A stretch of 64,000 nt of DNA from CAWCKS01 sp963763485 (GTDB lineage: Bacteria > Pseudomonadota > Alphaproteobacteria > Rhizobiales > Xanthobacteraceae): NCBI GenBank assembly GCA_963763485.1, contig CAVXOW010000003.1:434001-498000 (forward strand), read 5' to 3'. The position numbers were made by a program, and so were the translations under genes. The notes below the pieces were generated by a model, which was not told the origin of the DNA, did not search any database, and worked only from the letters and a program-made list of their open reading frames with translations. How positions within the stretch are numbered: the stretch's first letter is position 1; every line of letters begins with the position of its first letter. This document shows, piece after piece, positions 1-8,991 of this stretch.

Positions 1-1348
1 CATCGTGTTCTTTGTCGTGCGTGCGTTGCTGGCGTTGTTTCCGCCGCTGACGACAGGCTTCCCGGTGAAGAAGTGGGCGGCGGCCGCGGCGTTCGCGGCG
101 TCGCTGTTCTATCTCCTGCTGTCGGGCAACGAAGTCGCGACCCAGCGCTCGTTTTTCATGACTGCGGTGGTGTTGATCGCGGTGATGGTCGACCGTCGCG
201 CCATCACGTTCCGCACCCTCGCCGTGGCGGCGCTTGTCGTTCTGTTCTTCTCGCCCGAATCGATCGTCGATCCGAGCTTTCAGATGTCGTTCGCGGCGAC
301 GCTCGGGCTCGTGGCGCTGGTCAACGGCGGCTTGCCGAAACTTGCGTCTGCCGGCGACAATTCCATCGTCGGCCGCATCGCGCTGTGGGGCGGGCGCGAA
401 GTCATTTCGCTCGCCTTTGCATCGATGGTTGCAGGCCTTGCGACCACGCCATACGCGGCGTTCGTGTTCCACCGCGCCACGCCCTACGGAATTGTTGCCA
501 ACCTGCTGGCGATGCCGGTGGTATCGGCATGGGTGATGCCGGCCGGCCTGCTCGGCATCGTTGCGATGCCGTTCGGCTTCGATGGCGTGTTCTGGCGGCT
601 GATGGATGCTGGCCTCAACTGGATGGTCTGGGTCTCGCTGTGGGTGGCGTCGCTGCCCGGCGCGATCGGTCATGTTCCGGCGTTCGGCACCGGCGCGCTC
701 GTGCTGGCAACGATCGGAATTCTGATGCTCGGTTTGCTCAAGACGTCGTTGCGCTGGAGCGGCGCCGTCGTCGTTGTGGCTGCCGTGGTGTGGGTGCTCA
801 AGACACCGCAGCCGGACATTCTGGTCGGCGCCGACGGGACGACCGTTGCCGCGCGCAGCGCCGATGGACGGCTTCAGATGGTACAAACCCGCAAGGATTT
901 GTTCCTGGCGAAAGAGTGGCTGGCGGCGGATGCCGACGCGCGTCTGGTGAACGATCCGTCGGTGATGCAAGGCGGCGCATGCGACGCCGCAGGCTGCGCG
1001 CTGAAACTGAGCGACGGCCGCTACGTCACCATTGCGCGGCGCGCCGATGCATTCGCCGATGACTGCGAGAAGGCGCTCGTCATCGTCACCTTTCGCCAGC
1101 CGCCACCTGGCTGTCGCGCGACGATCCTGGGCCGCGACCAACTGCGATCATCCGGCAGCATGGCGATCTGGCGGCGCGGCGATGGCCTTGTCATCGAGGC
1201 GGCGCGGCCGAAGGGCGCCGACCGGCCTTGGGCGCACACAGATGTGGCCGGGCAGGCAATACCGTCCGTGCAGGGAGAGACCGCGCCGTCGGCGCGGCCG
1301 GTCGACGCGACCCCGAGCGAACCTGAGGTCGCGCCTGACGATCAGTAG
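1..1348 (+). CDS. comEC: ComEC/Rec2-family protein, C-terminal part (cut by window start)
   Basis: This is the 3' part of a ComEC/Rec2 competence-type inner-membrane protein; the reading frame is open from the first bases, so the N-terminus lies outside the window. About 450 residues are visible. The first roughly 270 are strongly hydrophobic with several membrane segments and contain the family's typical stretch SGNEVATQRSFFM and the later DPSFQMSFAATLGL. A soluble C-terminal tail of about 170 residues follows and ends in a Pro/Ala-rich stretch. ComEC proteins form the channel for single-stranded DNA uptake, but many alphaproteobacteria carry the gene without known competence. It converges with lexA, leaving 5 bp between the stops, with no clear terminator. 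Confidence 0.88.
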   Translation, partial: IVFFVVRALLALFPPLTTGFPVKKWAAAAAFAASLFYLLLSGNEVATQRSFFMTAVVLIAVMVDRRAITFRTLAVAALVVLFFSPESIVDPSFQMSFAATLGLVALVNGGLPKLASAGDNSIVGRIALWGGREVISLAFASMVAGLATTPYAAFVFHRATPYGIVANLLAMPVVSAWVMPAGLLGIVAMPFGFDGVFWRLMDAGLNWMVWVSLWVASLPGAIGHVPAFGTGALVLATIGILMLGLLKTSLRWSGAVVVVAAVVWVLKTPQPDILVGADGTTVAARSADGRLQMVQTRKDLFLAKEWLAADADARLVNDPSVMQGGACDAAGCALKLSDGRYVTIARRADAFADDCEKALVIVTFRQPPPGCRATILGRDQLRSSGSMAIWRRGDGLVIEAARPKGADRPWAHTDVAGQAIPSVQGETAPSARPVDATPSEPEVAPDDQ

Positions 1349-1353
1349 GGCGA

Positions 1354-2055
1354 TCAGTAACGGCGGAACAGGCTGATCAGCTTGCCCTGGATGCGCACGC
1401 GGTTGGGCGGCAGAATGCGCACCTCGTAGGCCGAGTTCGCGGGCTCCAGCGCGATCGAGGCGCCACGGCGGCGGAAGCGTTTCAGCGTGGCCTCCTCCTC
1501 GTCGATCAGAGCCACCACGATGTCGCCGGTCTCTGCGGCGTCGCTGCGCTGGATCAGCGCCATGTCACCGTCGAGAATGCCGGCCTCGACCATCGAGTCG
1601 CCGCGCACTTCGAGCGCGTAGTGTTCGCCCGACGCCAGCATCTCCGGTGGTACGTTGATGCTGTGGGTACGGGTCTGCAGCGCCTCGATCGGCGTGCCGG
1701 CGGCGATCCGGCCCATGACGGGTACCGTGACGGGGCGGCCGCCTTCGTCCTCGTTCGCAGAGCGGGTGACCCTGCCGAGGTTGCCTTCGATAACGCTCGG
1801 CGTGAAGCCGCGGCGGCCATTGGCGAGCCCCGCCTGCTGCGTTTCGGGCAACTTGATCACCTCGATCGCGCGCGCCCGGTTCGGCAGACGGCGAATGAAG
1901 CCGCGCTCCTCGAGCGCCGTAATCAGGCGATGGATGCCGGACTTCGAGCGCAGGTCGAGGGCATCCTTCATCTCGTCGAACGAGGGCGGGACGCCCGACT
2001 CCTTCAGCCGTTCGTTGATGAAGCGCAGAAGCTCGTATTGTTTGCGTGTCAGCAT
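1354..2055 (-). CDS. lexA: LexA repressor, SOS regulator
   Basis: LexA represses SOS genes and is inactivated by RecA-stimulated self-cleavage. The 233-residue protein begins with the winged-helix DNA-binding domain (about 1-65; SKSGIHRLITALEERGF is the recognition region). A linker and an S24 peptidase-type domain follow. The cleavage site Ala119-Gly120 lies in MGRIAAGTPIEA, the catalytic Ser154 in RGDSMVEAGILDGD and the catalytic Lys192 in EATLKRF, so autoproteolysis should be intact. The start MLTRKQYELL is the usual LexA N-terminus. A direct-repeat LexA box lies about 165 bp upstream, consistent with autorepression. The length matches rhizobial LexA. Confidence 0.97.
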   Translation of the reverse strand: MLTRKQYELLRFINERLKESGVPPSFDEMKDALDLRSKSGIHRLITALEERGFIRRLPNRARAIEVIKLPETQQAGLANGRRGFTPSVIEGNLGRVTRSANEDEGGRPVTVPVMGRIAAGTPIEALQTRTHSINVPPEMLASGEHYALEVRGDSMVEAGILDGDMALIQRSDAAETGDIVVALIDEEEATLKRFRRRGASIALEPANSAYEVRILPPNRVRIQGKLISLFRRY

Positions 2056-2219
2056 GCCGAAAAAGTCCCCCGAGCAGGTCTCGTGATATTCACCGTCAAA
2101 TCAAAGGCAGGTCGAAAGACCATCTGATTTGCACTCGTTTGCACCTTTGATCTGCTCTCTGGGTAGACGGCACTGGTAGCGCGCTATCCCTAGAAACAAA
2201 TCATGAACATACACTATAT

Positions 2220-2234
2220 GTTCCATATGTGTTC
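2220..2234 (-). promoter_or_regulatory. LexA box, GTTC-N7-GTTC
   Basis: The bases GTTC-CATATGT-GTTC match exactly the alphaproteobacterial LexA operator GTTC-N7-GTTC. The site lies 165 bp upstream of lexA in its only upstream intergenic region. Its first half also belongs to a perfect inverted repeat (GAACATA, five bases, TATGTTC, positions 2205-2223), so an alternative LexA half-site arrangement is present. LexA autoregulation is known in this class; binding here is inferred. Confidence 0.85.
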
Positions 2235-2273
2235 CGCAAGCTGTTAATTTCAAGTGAAGAAGCCGAACGGTCG

Positions 2274-3486
2274 CTAAAGGGGAAGCTTAAGCACGTCACA
2301 AAGCGCGCCAGCGCTTGCCGCCGGTGCATGTGCAGGGCGAATGATCAAAGCCTGCGAAAAAGCGAGATTTGCCTGCAATGAGCTGTCTTGTACGCCGAGC
2401 GGTGTGACGATCGGAGGCGCCTCGGCGCGCTCTTCCAGCGTCGCGCGCAAATAGTCTTCGCGCTGGTCGTTGGCGGCGAGATCACGGCCGAGCACGGCCT
2501 TGATCGGGCGCGGTTCGACGTCGATTCGGCCGGACAAAGCGCGAATCAGGGGCAACAGGAACAGCGTCGCGCAGACGTAGGACGACACCGGATTGCCGGG
2601 CAGGCCGAGCACCCGCAAGGCACCGCGGCGGCCATGCATCATCGGTTTTCCCGGACGCATCGCAATCCGCCAGAATGCGATCTCGATGCCTTCGGCCTCC
2701 AGCGCGCGCTTGACGAGGTCGTGCTCGCCGACCGAGGCGCCGCCGGTGGTGGCGAGGATGTCGGCGCCGGCGGCCATCGCTGCCCGGATCGGCTCGGTCG
2801 TGGCGGCGAGGGTGTCGCGGGCGATGCCGAGGTCGATCACCTCGGCCCCCTCGCGCAGCGCCAGCGCCCGCAGCGCGTAGCCTGAGGAATAAACGATCTG
2901 GCCTTCGACCGGCTTCGAGCCCGGCATCACCAGTTCGTCGCCGGTGGCGAGCAGCGCGACCTTTGGCTTGCGATGGACGGGCAGGGTGGGGTGGTTCATC
3001 GCCGCGGCCAATGCCAGATCGCGGTCGGACAAGCAGCCGGCCCGCGCGAAGCAGCACGTCGCCTTCGGCGAAATCGAGGCCGGCGCGTCGAACGTGCTTG
3101 CCGGTCTTCGAGCCCTCATTGACCACGATGGCATCGCCCTCGCGCGTCGTGTCTTCCTGGATCACCACGGCGTCGGCGCCGGTTGGCACAACGCCGCCGG
3201 TGAAGATCCGGACCGCCTCGCCGGCACCGACCTGCCGGCCAAACGGCCGGCCGGCCGCAACCTCGCCGATCACCCTGAGCTTCGCGCCGAGCACAGCGTC
3301 AGCCGCGCGCACCGCGTAGCCGTCCATCGCCGACATCGCGTCCGGCGGCTGGGTCCGCAGCGCTGCGAGATCGCGCGCCAGCACCCGGCCGCAGGCCTGA
3401 TCCAGCGCGACCTGCTCTTCAGGCAGCCCTGCGGCGCCGTCGAGCACGGCGCGCCGGGCATCGCTCACCGGCATCAGCGCAGCCAT
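2274..3486 (-). CDS. moeA: Molybdopterin molybdenumtransferase MoeA (one-base frameshift in this sequence)
   Basis: MoeA inserts molybdate into adenylylated molybdopterin in the last step of molybdenum-cofactor synthesis. Both halves of the protein are recognisable but lie in different frames: residues 1 to about 152 end at AGEAVRIFTGGVVPTGADAV and the following region, and the rest includes KVALLATGDELV and GLPGNPVSS. The break is at about 3031-3032, where removing one base of a doubled A restores AGRLLSDRDLALAAAMN across the junction. The interval is 1213 bp; minus one base it encodes 403 residues, the normal MoeA length. The ATG at 3486 lies one base after a TAG that would end moaC. A sequence error is more likely than a pseudogene. 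Confidence 0.88.
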
Positions 3487-3487
3487 C

Positions 3488-4025
3488 CTAAAGATCCTTC
3501 CGCCTGAAGTGGCCGGACTTGTATGGCGACTTGAGCCAGACTTGCCACCCTTCTTCTCGATCAGGCGAATGCCTTCGATCGAAGCGCCACGCTCAACCGC
3601 CTTGATCATGTCGTAGATCGTCAGGCAGCCGACCGACACGGCGGTGAGGGCTTCCATCTCGACGCCGGTCTGGCCCTTGGTCTTCACGGTCGCGCGCACC
3701 ACGCAGCCCGGCAGCGTTTTGTCGGTCTCGATATCGACGGTGACCTTGGTCAGCATCAGCGGATGGCACAGCGGTATCAGCTCGTGGGTCCGCTTGGCGG
3801 CCATGATCGCTGCGACACGCGCGGTGCCGAGCACGTCGCCCTTCTTGGCATTTCCCTTCGCGATGATATCGAGCGTTGCAGCGGTCATGATCACGCGGCC
3901 TTCGGCAACGGCATACGCTCGGTCTCGGGCTTTTCCGAGACGTCGACCATGTGGGCCTCGCCGCTCGCGCCGATATGCGTCAGCCCCGCCGATCTTCCAC
4001 GCGGCGGCTGCGGCTTGCGCGGCAC
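3488..4025 (-). CDS. moaC: Cyclic pyranopterin monophosphate synthase MoaC (two apparent frameshifts)
   Basis: MoaC converts the GTP-derived intermediate to cyclic pyranopterin monophosphate in molybdenum-cofactor synthesis. The N-terminus GLTHIGASGEAHMVDVSEKP and the core HELIPLCHPLMLTKV, then GQTGVEMEALTAVSVG and IEKKGGKSG, are typical. The first break is at about 3911-3912, where adding one base restores ETERMAVAEGRV. A second break at about 3531-3536 is suggested because the sister frame after GGKSG ends with TAG at 3490-3488, one base before the moeA ATG. With both fixed the product has about 179 residues. The GTG start at 4025 overlaps the trpC stop by one base. As written, moaC reads into moeA without a stop, which is probably an artefact. 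Confidence 0.85.
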
Positions 4026-4844
4026 TAGCGGGTTCCCGTGGCGCGCGCCGGATCGCGCGCGAGCAAAGTGCGGGTCGCGGCCGCAACGTCGGCCTGCCGC
4101 ATCAAGCTCTCGCCGACCAGGAACGTCGACATGCCAACGCGCGACAGCCGCGCGAGATCCGCTGGCGTAAAGATGCCGCTCTCGCCGACGGCGATGCGGT
4201 CCTTCGGGATCAGCGGCGCCAATGCCTCGCTGGTCGCAAGCGTGGTCTCGAAGGTGCGGAGATTGCGGTTGTTGACGCCGACGAGTGGCGACTTCAGGCG
4301 CAGGGCGCGATCGAGTTCGGCGCGATCGTGGACTTCGAGCAGGACATCCATGCCGAGCGCAAGGCTGGCGTCCTCGAGGTCCTTTGCGACGGCATCGTCG
4401 AGCGCGGCCATGATGATGAGGATGCAGTCGGCGCCCCACGCGCGGGCTTCGACCACCTGATAGGTGTCGTACATGAAATCCTTGCGCAGCACCGGCAGCC
4501 TGGTTGCTGCCGCGCGAGGCGACCAGAAACTCCGGGCTGCCCTGGAACGACGGCACGTCGGTGAGTACCGACAGGCAGGTTGCGCCACCCTGTTCATAGG
4601 CTTTCGCCAGTGATGGCGGATCAAAATCGGCGCGGATCAATCCTTTTGACGGTGACGCCTTCTTGATCTCGGCGATCAGCGCATAGTCGCCGCGCGCCAG
4701 CGTCGACTGGATCGCTTTGGCAAAACCGCGCGGCAGCGGCGCAGCCTTTGCCGCGGCCTCGATGACATGCAGCGGCCGCTCGCGCTTGGCGGTGGCGATT
4801 TCCTCGCGCTTGTAGGCTTCGATCTTGTCGAGGATGTCAGCCAT
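4025..4844 (-). CDS. trpC: Indole-3-glycerol phosphate synthase TrpC (one-base frameshift)
   Basis: TrpC closes the indole ring by converting CdRP to indole-3-glycerol phosphate. The N-terminal half starts MADILDKIEAYKREEIA and carries the conserved catalytic segment LIAEIKKASPSKG. The second half, in another frame, contains LPVLRKDFMYDTYQV, LVGVNNRNLRTF and AVGESGIF. The break is at about 4510-4511; deleting one base of a doubled C on the plus strand gives FLVASRAATRLPVLRKDF. The 820 bp interval minus one base encodes 272 residues, the normal TrpC length. It lies 7 bp after trpD and overlaps moaC by one base, so trpD-trpC-moaC-moeA is probably one transcript. Confidence 0.92.
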
Positions 4845-4851
4845 TGGAGGA

Positions 4852-5865
4852 TCAGCTATTGGAGATTTGGATGAGCTTTTGCAGGCGTTGAGCCGCAGCA
4901 CCGCTGTCGAGCGCCTGCTTGCCCTGCGCGACGCCGTCCTTCAGGTCCTTTGCCTTGCCGGCAACCACGAGCGCGGCGGCTGCGTTCAGGAGTGCGACGT
5001 CGCGGTAGGCGCTCGGCTTGCCAGCCAGCACTCCACGCAGGCTCTCGGCGTTGGCATTGGCGTCGCCGCCTTTGAGCGCGGCGGCATCAGCGCGCGGCAG
5101 GCCGGCGTCCTCGGGCGTGATCTCGAAGCTCCGGATTTTTCCGTTCTCGAGTGCGGCGACGAAGGTCGGGCCGGTCAGCGTAACCTCGTCCAGCCCATCG
5201 GAGCCGTGAACCACCCAGATCGACTCCGAGCCAAGGTTCCTGAGCACTTCCGCCAATGGCTGTACCCATTGTCGCGAGAAAACGCCGATCTTCTGTCTCT
5301 TTACTCCGGCCGGATTGGACAGTGGACCGAGCAGATTGAAGATGGTGCGGGTCGCCAGTTCGACCCGCGTCGGATTGACGTTCTTCATCGCGGGATGGTG
5401 GCTGGGCGCGAACATGAAACCGATGCCGGCTTCCTGGATGCAACGACTGATCTGCTTGGGCGCAAGCTCGATCTTGACACCAAGCGCCGCGAGCACGTCC
5501 GCCGCCCCCGATTTTGACGACAGCGCCCGATTGCCGTGCTTGGCGACCGGCACGCCGGTCCCTGCCGCGATGAAGGCCGCGCACGTCGAGACATTGACGG
5601 AGCCGGAGCCATCGCCACCGGTGCCGACGATGTCGATGGCGTCGGCCGGTGCTTTGACCGGCAGCATCTTGGCGCGCATCGCCGAGACCGCGCCGGTGAT
5701 CTCGTCGACGGTCTCGCCACGCACGCGAAGGGCCATCAGCAGCCCGCCCATCTGCGATGGCGTTGCTTCGCCTGACATCATGCTGTCGAAGGCACTGGCG
5801 GCCTCCTGCCGCGTCAGCGCCGCGCCAGTGGCCACCTTGCCGATAATTGCCTTGAAATCGTCCAT
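4852..5865 (-). CDS. trpD: Anthranilate phosphoribosyltransferase TrpD
   Basis: TrpD joins anthranilate to PRPP in tryptophan synthesis. The 337-residue protein is intact. It shows the glycine-rich motif IDIVGTGGDGSGSVNVST that binds PRPP (about residues 77-94), VAKHGNRALSSKSGAADVLAA with the conserved anthranilate-site residues, and NPTRVELATRTIFNLLGPLSNPA split across its usual positions. It is the first gene of the trpD-trpC-moaC-moeA cluster. The anthranilate synthase genes trpE and trpG are not present between it and ppiD. Confidence 0.96.
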   Translation of the reverse strand: MDDFKAIIGKVATGAALTRQEAASAFDSMMSGEATPSQMGGLLMALRVRGETVDEITGAVSAMRAKMLPVKAPADAIDIVGTGGDGSGSVNVSTCAAFIAAGTGVPVAKHGNRALSSKSGAADVLAALGVKIELAPKQISRCIQEAGIGFMFAPSHHPAMKNVNPTRVELATRTIFNLLGPLSNPAGVKRQKIGVFSRQWVQPLAEVLRNLGSESIWVVHGSDGLDEVTLTGPTFVAALENGKIRSFEITPEDAGLPRADAAALKGGDANANAESLRGVLAGKPSAYRDVALLNAAAALVVAGKAKDLKDGVAQGKQALDSGAAAQRLQKLIQISNS

Positions 5866-5949
5866 TGCATCAGCCCGGAGCGGCGCGCCGGGCGCGCTGT
5901 GGTGAAGGTATTAGTCTGCGCGGCTTTTGGCGGTCAAGACAATGAGTTT

Positions 5950-5998
5950 GCGCAGGTCCTGTTCGGAAGACCGGTGTCCACCTTTCCGGGACATGCGC
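5950..5998. repeat. Dispersed palindromic repeat, copy A
   Basis: The ends GCGCAGGTCC and GGACATGCGC form an imperfect 10-bp stem around a core that is again partly self-complementary (CGGAAGACCGG ... CCTTTCCG). The copy lies between ppiD and trpD and is clearly related to copies at 17637 and 55801. Short palindromes of this kind are scattered between genes in rhizobial genomes; a role as transcript end or RNA-processing site is inference. Confidence 0.75.
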
Positions 5999-6002
5999 GA
6001 AC

Positions 6003-7919
6003 CTAGTTGTCCGGCTGGGCCTGCTGCCCGGTCGCGACCGCAAAGGCCTGCTCGTTGATCTTGACCCCGATCTCGCTTTCCAGCTTCGCGATATAGGCCC
6101 CGGTCTGCTCGTCGCCCTGCGCGCGTTGCAGGTCCTCGCGGAGCTTCTTGGTCTCGCTCGCATTCGCATCGAACGCCGGCGTCACGATATCGGTCAGCGT
6201 GTAGACGATCCATTCGCCGGGCTGATCGCCGGTGGTGCGATCGGATTCGCCCTTGGCAAGGCGGAAAGCGCCATCCACGGCGTTGCCGCCAAGAGTCTGC
6301 AGGCTGGCGCCGCGCTTAAAACCGCTGGCGGTTTCGACCTTGGCGCCGAGCGCCGGCGCAAGCTCGTCGAGCGTCTTGCCGCCCTTGTTGAGCTGGTCGA
6401 TCATCTCGTCGGCCTTGGCCTTGAGCTTGGTCGAGACCTGGTCGCTGCGCCAGCGCGCGGCGACCTGGTCGCGGACCTCGTCGAGCGTACGTTCGCGCGA
6501 CGGTGTGATGCCGACGACCTCGTACCAGACGTAGCCGCCATTGGCCTGGACCGGATCATTGTCGACGCCGACGTCGCTTGCGAACGCGGCCGAGACGAGA
6601 TCGGTGCCCTGCGGCAGGCCGGCCGGCGGCTTGCCTGCGGGATCGCGCCCGGAACGATCGACCGCGTCGATCGTCACCGACGGCACGCCGATCTTCTGCG
6701 CGGCCTCGGCGATGCTGGCGCCACCGCTGCGCTCGTCTTCCATCTTGCTCTGCAGGCCCGACATCGCATTGCGCGCGCGATCGATCGCCATCTGGCGCTT
6801 GATCGTGCCGGCGACCGCCTCGTAGTTCGGCTCGACGCCGTGCTCGATCTTGGTGACGCGCGCCAGCACAGCGCCAAAGCGGCCCTGGATCGGCTGGCTG
6901 ACCTCTTTCTCCGGCAGCGCGAAGATCGCATCCGCCACTGTCGGATCGATGATGCCGGTCCTGGTCACGAGGCCGAGGTCGTATTCCGCCTCCTTCATGC
7001 CGCGTTCCTTGGCGATGTCTTCGAATGACGTTCCAGCTTCGATCTTGTCGCGTGCCGCCTTGGCCTCGTCGGCGCTCGGAAACAGGATCTGCTGCACTTC
7101 GCGCTTTTCCGGGGTGCCGAAGCGGTCCTTGTTGTCCTCGAAGATTTTCTTGGCGTCGTCATCGCTGACATCGGCCCATTTAGCTTGTGCTTCCGGGTTC
7201 AGCACAACGAAGGAGATCTTGCGGTATTCGGGCGCGCGGAAGCGCAGCTTGTTTTCGTCAAAATAGCTCGCGAGCTGCTCGGCCGACGGAGCGTCGATTG
7301 GTCCGGCTTGCGCCTCGGTCAGATGTACGAAATCCACGGTCCGGGTCTCGTTGTCGAACCGGTTCTTGGCCTCGAGCAGGACCTGCGGTGGCTCGATGCC
7401 GCTCGAGATCGTGGTGCCGATCTCACGGCGCAGCATGGTGCGGCGCTGTTCGGCGAAGTAGCGCGCCTCGGTGAAGCCGAACTGGCGGATGACTTCGGCA
7501 AAGCGTTGTGGATTGAACTTGCCGTTCGGCCCGGCGAAGTTCGGGTCGGTGGAGATGGAATCGGTGACGGTGGCGTCGGATTGCGCCAACCCAAGCCGAC
7601 GCGCAGCCTCGTCCAGCACCGCTTCGGCGATCGACTGCTGCAGGATCTGGCGGTCGAGGCCGAACGCGCGAGCTTGCTCCGGCGTCAGCGGACGGCCGAA
7701 CTGCCGGCCGATCTGCTGCAGGCGATCGTTATAGAGCTGGCGGAACGAATCCTGCGAAATCTCCGTTGAGCCGACCTTGGCCAGGGTCGAACGGCCAAAG
7801 CCGCGGAAGATGTCCTGGATGCCCCAAATTCCGAAAGCGAAGATCAGGATGCCCATGACAGTGGCCATGATGGCCTTGCCAATCCAACTCGATGAGGCCT
7901 CGCGCATTCCTCGCAGCAT
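6003..7919 (-). CDS. ppiD: PpiD/SurA-type peptidyl-prolyl isomerase, membrane-anchored periplasmic foldase
   Basis: The 638-residue protein has one N-terminal membrane segment (about 16-35, IMATVMGILIFAFGIWGIQD) and then a large periplasmic region. Residues about 40-160 look like the SurA N-terminal chaperone domain, and a parvulin-type domain sits near 260-360 (KREVQQILFPSADEAKAARD, then GDIAKERG-like and FALPEKEVSQPIQGRFG). Such proteins help newly secreted outer-membrane proteins fold near the Sec translocon. It is transcribed away from tpiA, with a shared 186-bp promoter region. Members of this family often have weak isomerase activity, so chaperone action may be its main role. The gene is intact. 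Confidence 0.9.
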   Translation of the reverse strand: MLRGMREASSSWIGKAIMATVMGILIFAFGIWGIQDIFRGFGRSTLAKVGSTEISQDSFRQLYNDRLQQIGRQFGRPLTPEQARAFGLDRQILQQSIAEAVLDEAARRLGLAQSDATVTDSISTDPNFAGPNGKFNPQRFAEVIRQFGFTEARYFAEQRRTMLRREIGTTISSGIEPPQVLLEAKNRFDNETRTVDFVHLTEAQAGPIDAPSAEQLASYFDENKLRFRAPEYRKISFVVLNPEAQAKWADVSDDDAKKIFEDNKDRFGTPEKREVQQILFPSADEAKAARDKIEAGTSFEDIAKERGMKEAEYDLGLVTRTGIIDPTVADAIFALPEKEVSQPIQGRFGAVLARVTKIEHGVEPNYEAVAGTIKRQMAIDRARNAMSGLQSKMEDERSGGASIAEAAQKIGVPSVTIDAVDRSGRDPAGKPPAGLPQGTDLVSAAFASDVGVDNDPVQANGGYVWYEVVGITPSRERTLDEVRDQVAARWRSDQVSTKLKAKADEMIDQLNKGGKTLDELAPALGAKVETASGFKRGASLQTLGGNAVDGAFRLAKGESDRTTGDQPGEWIVYTLTDIVTPAFDANASETKKLREDLQRAQGDEQTGAYIAKLESEIGVKINEQAFAVATGQQAQPDN

Positions 7920-8105
7920 GGGTCGAAAATCTTTGTTTTTGAGGGAAGGGATCAGGGAAGCTCATTGCGATACTTGGGCTTCACCTTTGATCTTGCATCA
8001 TAAAGTGGCGCTGCCTGCGCCGCAACCTAAACACCTGTAATGTGCCGCTGGCTTCGCCGCGATGGCTCTGCTAGCGGACGTTGATTTTCATCGAAGAGGT
8101 TCGCC

Positions 8106-8861
8106 ATGGCCGCCCTGCGCCGCCCGCTGATCGCGGGGAACTGGAAAATGAACGGCCTGATCGCCTCGGGCAGCGAGCTTCAGGCCATCATCGCCGCGTC
8201 CGAGCCACTGGCGAGAAAGGCCGATCTATTGATCTGTCCGCCGGCGACACTGGTCGCGGCGTTCGCCAGCCGGGCCCGCGGTTCGGTGGTCGCCATCGGC
8301 GGCCAGGACTGTCATCCCAATGCCTCAGGCGCCCACACCGGCGATATCTCCGCTGAGATGCTGAAAGATGCCGGCGCGTGGTTCGTGATTGTTGGGCATT
8401 CGGAGCGGCGGGCCGATCATGGCGAGAGCAGCGAACTGGTATATGCCAAGGCCCAGGCGGCATGGCGGGCGGGCCTTGTCCCGGTCGTCTGCGTTGGCGA
8501 GACGGAAGCCCAGCGCAAAGCGGGCCAAACCCTCGACATTGTCGGCGCACAGCTCGCCGCCTCGGTTCCGGATGGCGCGACGGGGGCCAAACTAGTGGTC
8601 GCCTATGAGCCGGTCTGGGCGATCGGAACCGGATTGACTCCAACGATTGAAGATATCAAGCAAGTTCATGGATTTATCCGGAACAAGCTCAGTGAGCGAT
8701 TTAAGGGTGAGGGGGCCGGAATCCGGGTGTTGTACGGCGGATCGGTCAAGCCCTCGAATGCGGCCGAAATCCTGCGCGCCAAGGAGGTCAACGGCGCCCT
8801 GATCGGTGGCGCGAGCCTGAAGGCAGCCGATTTCCTTGCGATTGCCGCCGCCTGTCCCTAA
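8106..8861 (+). CDS. tpiA: Triosephosphate isomerase
   Basis: This glycolytic enzyme interconverts dihydroxyacetone phosphate and glyceraldehyde 3-phosphate. The 251 residues carry all catalytic features: Lys14 in AGNWKMN, His98 in VIVGHSERR and Glu168 in VAYEPVWAIGTG, plus the phosphate-binding VLYGGSVKP and NGALIGGASL. An SD-like GAAGAGG precedes the ATG. It lies upstream of secG and pyrG on the same strand. Confidence 0.97.
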   Translation: MAALRRPLIAGNWKMNGLIASGSELQAIIAASEPLARKADLLICPPATLVAAFASRARGSVVAIGGQDCHPNASGAHTGDISAEMLKDAGAWFVIVGHSERRADHGESSELVYAKAQAAWRAGLVPVVCVGETEAQRKAGQTLDIVGAQLAASVPDGATGAKLVVAYEPVWAIGTGLTPTIEDIKQVHGFIRNKLSERFKGEGAGIRVLYGGSVKPSNAAEILRAKEVNGALIGGASLKAADFLAIAAACP

Positions 8862-8991
8862 CTGCGCAGAAGCTGGCATCGGGGTGGTGCTAGCCTGAGC
8901 GATCGTGTAGACACCGCGCGAATTTCATTAAATCCCGCACGCAACGAGACACGCGCCTCCAGGGCCGCGGCGTGCGATGTGAAGGGCCGAA

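Noticed and set aside
2482..4086. A single long frame that reads as a MoaC-MoeA fusion
   Set aside because: It depends on two frame changes in moaC and ends in nonsense after moeA position 3031. Corrected reading gives separate genes with a stop one base before the next ATG.
8862..8991. tRNA or small RNA between tpiA and secG
   Set aside because: No cloverleaf, TTC-type loop or terminator could be found.
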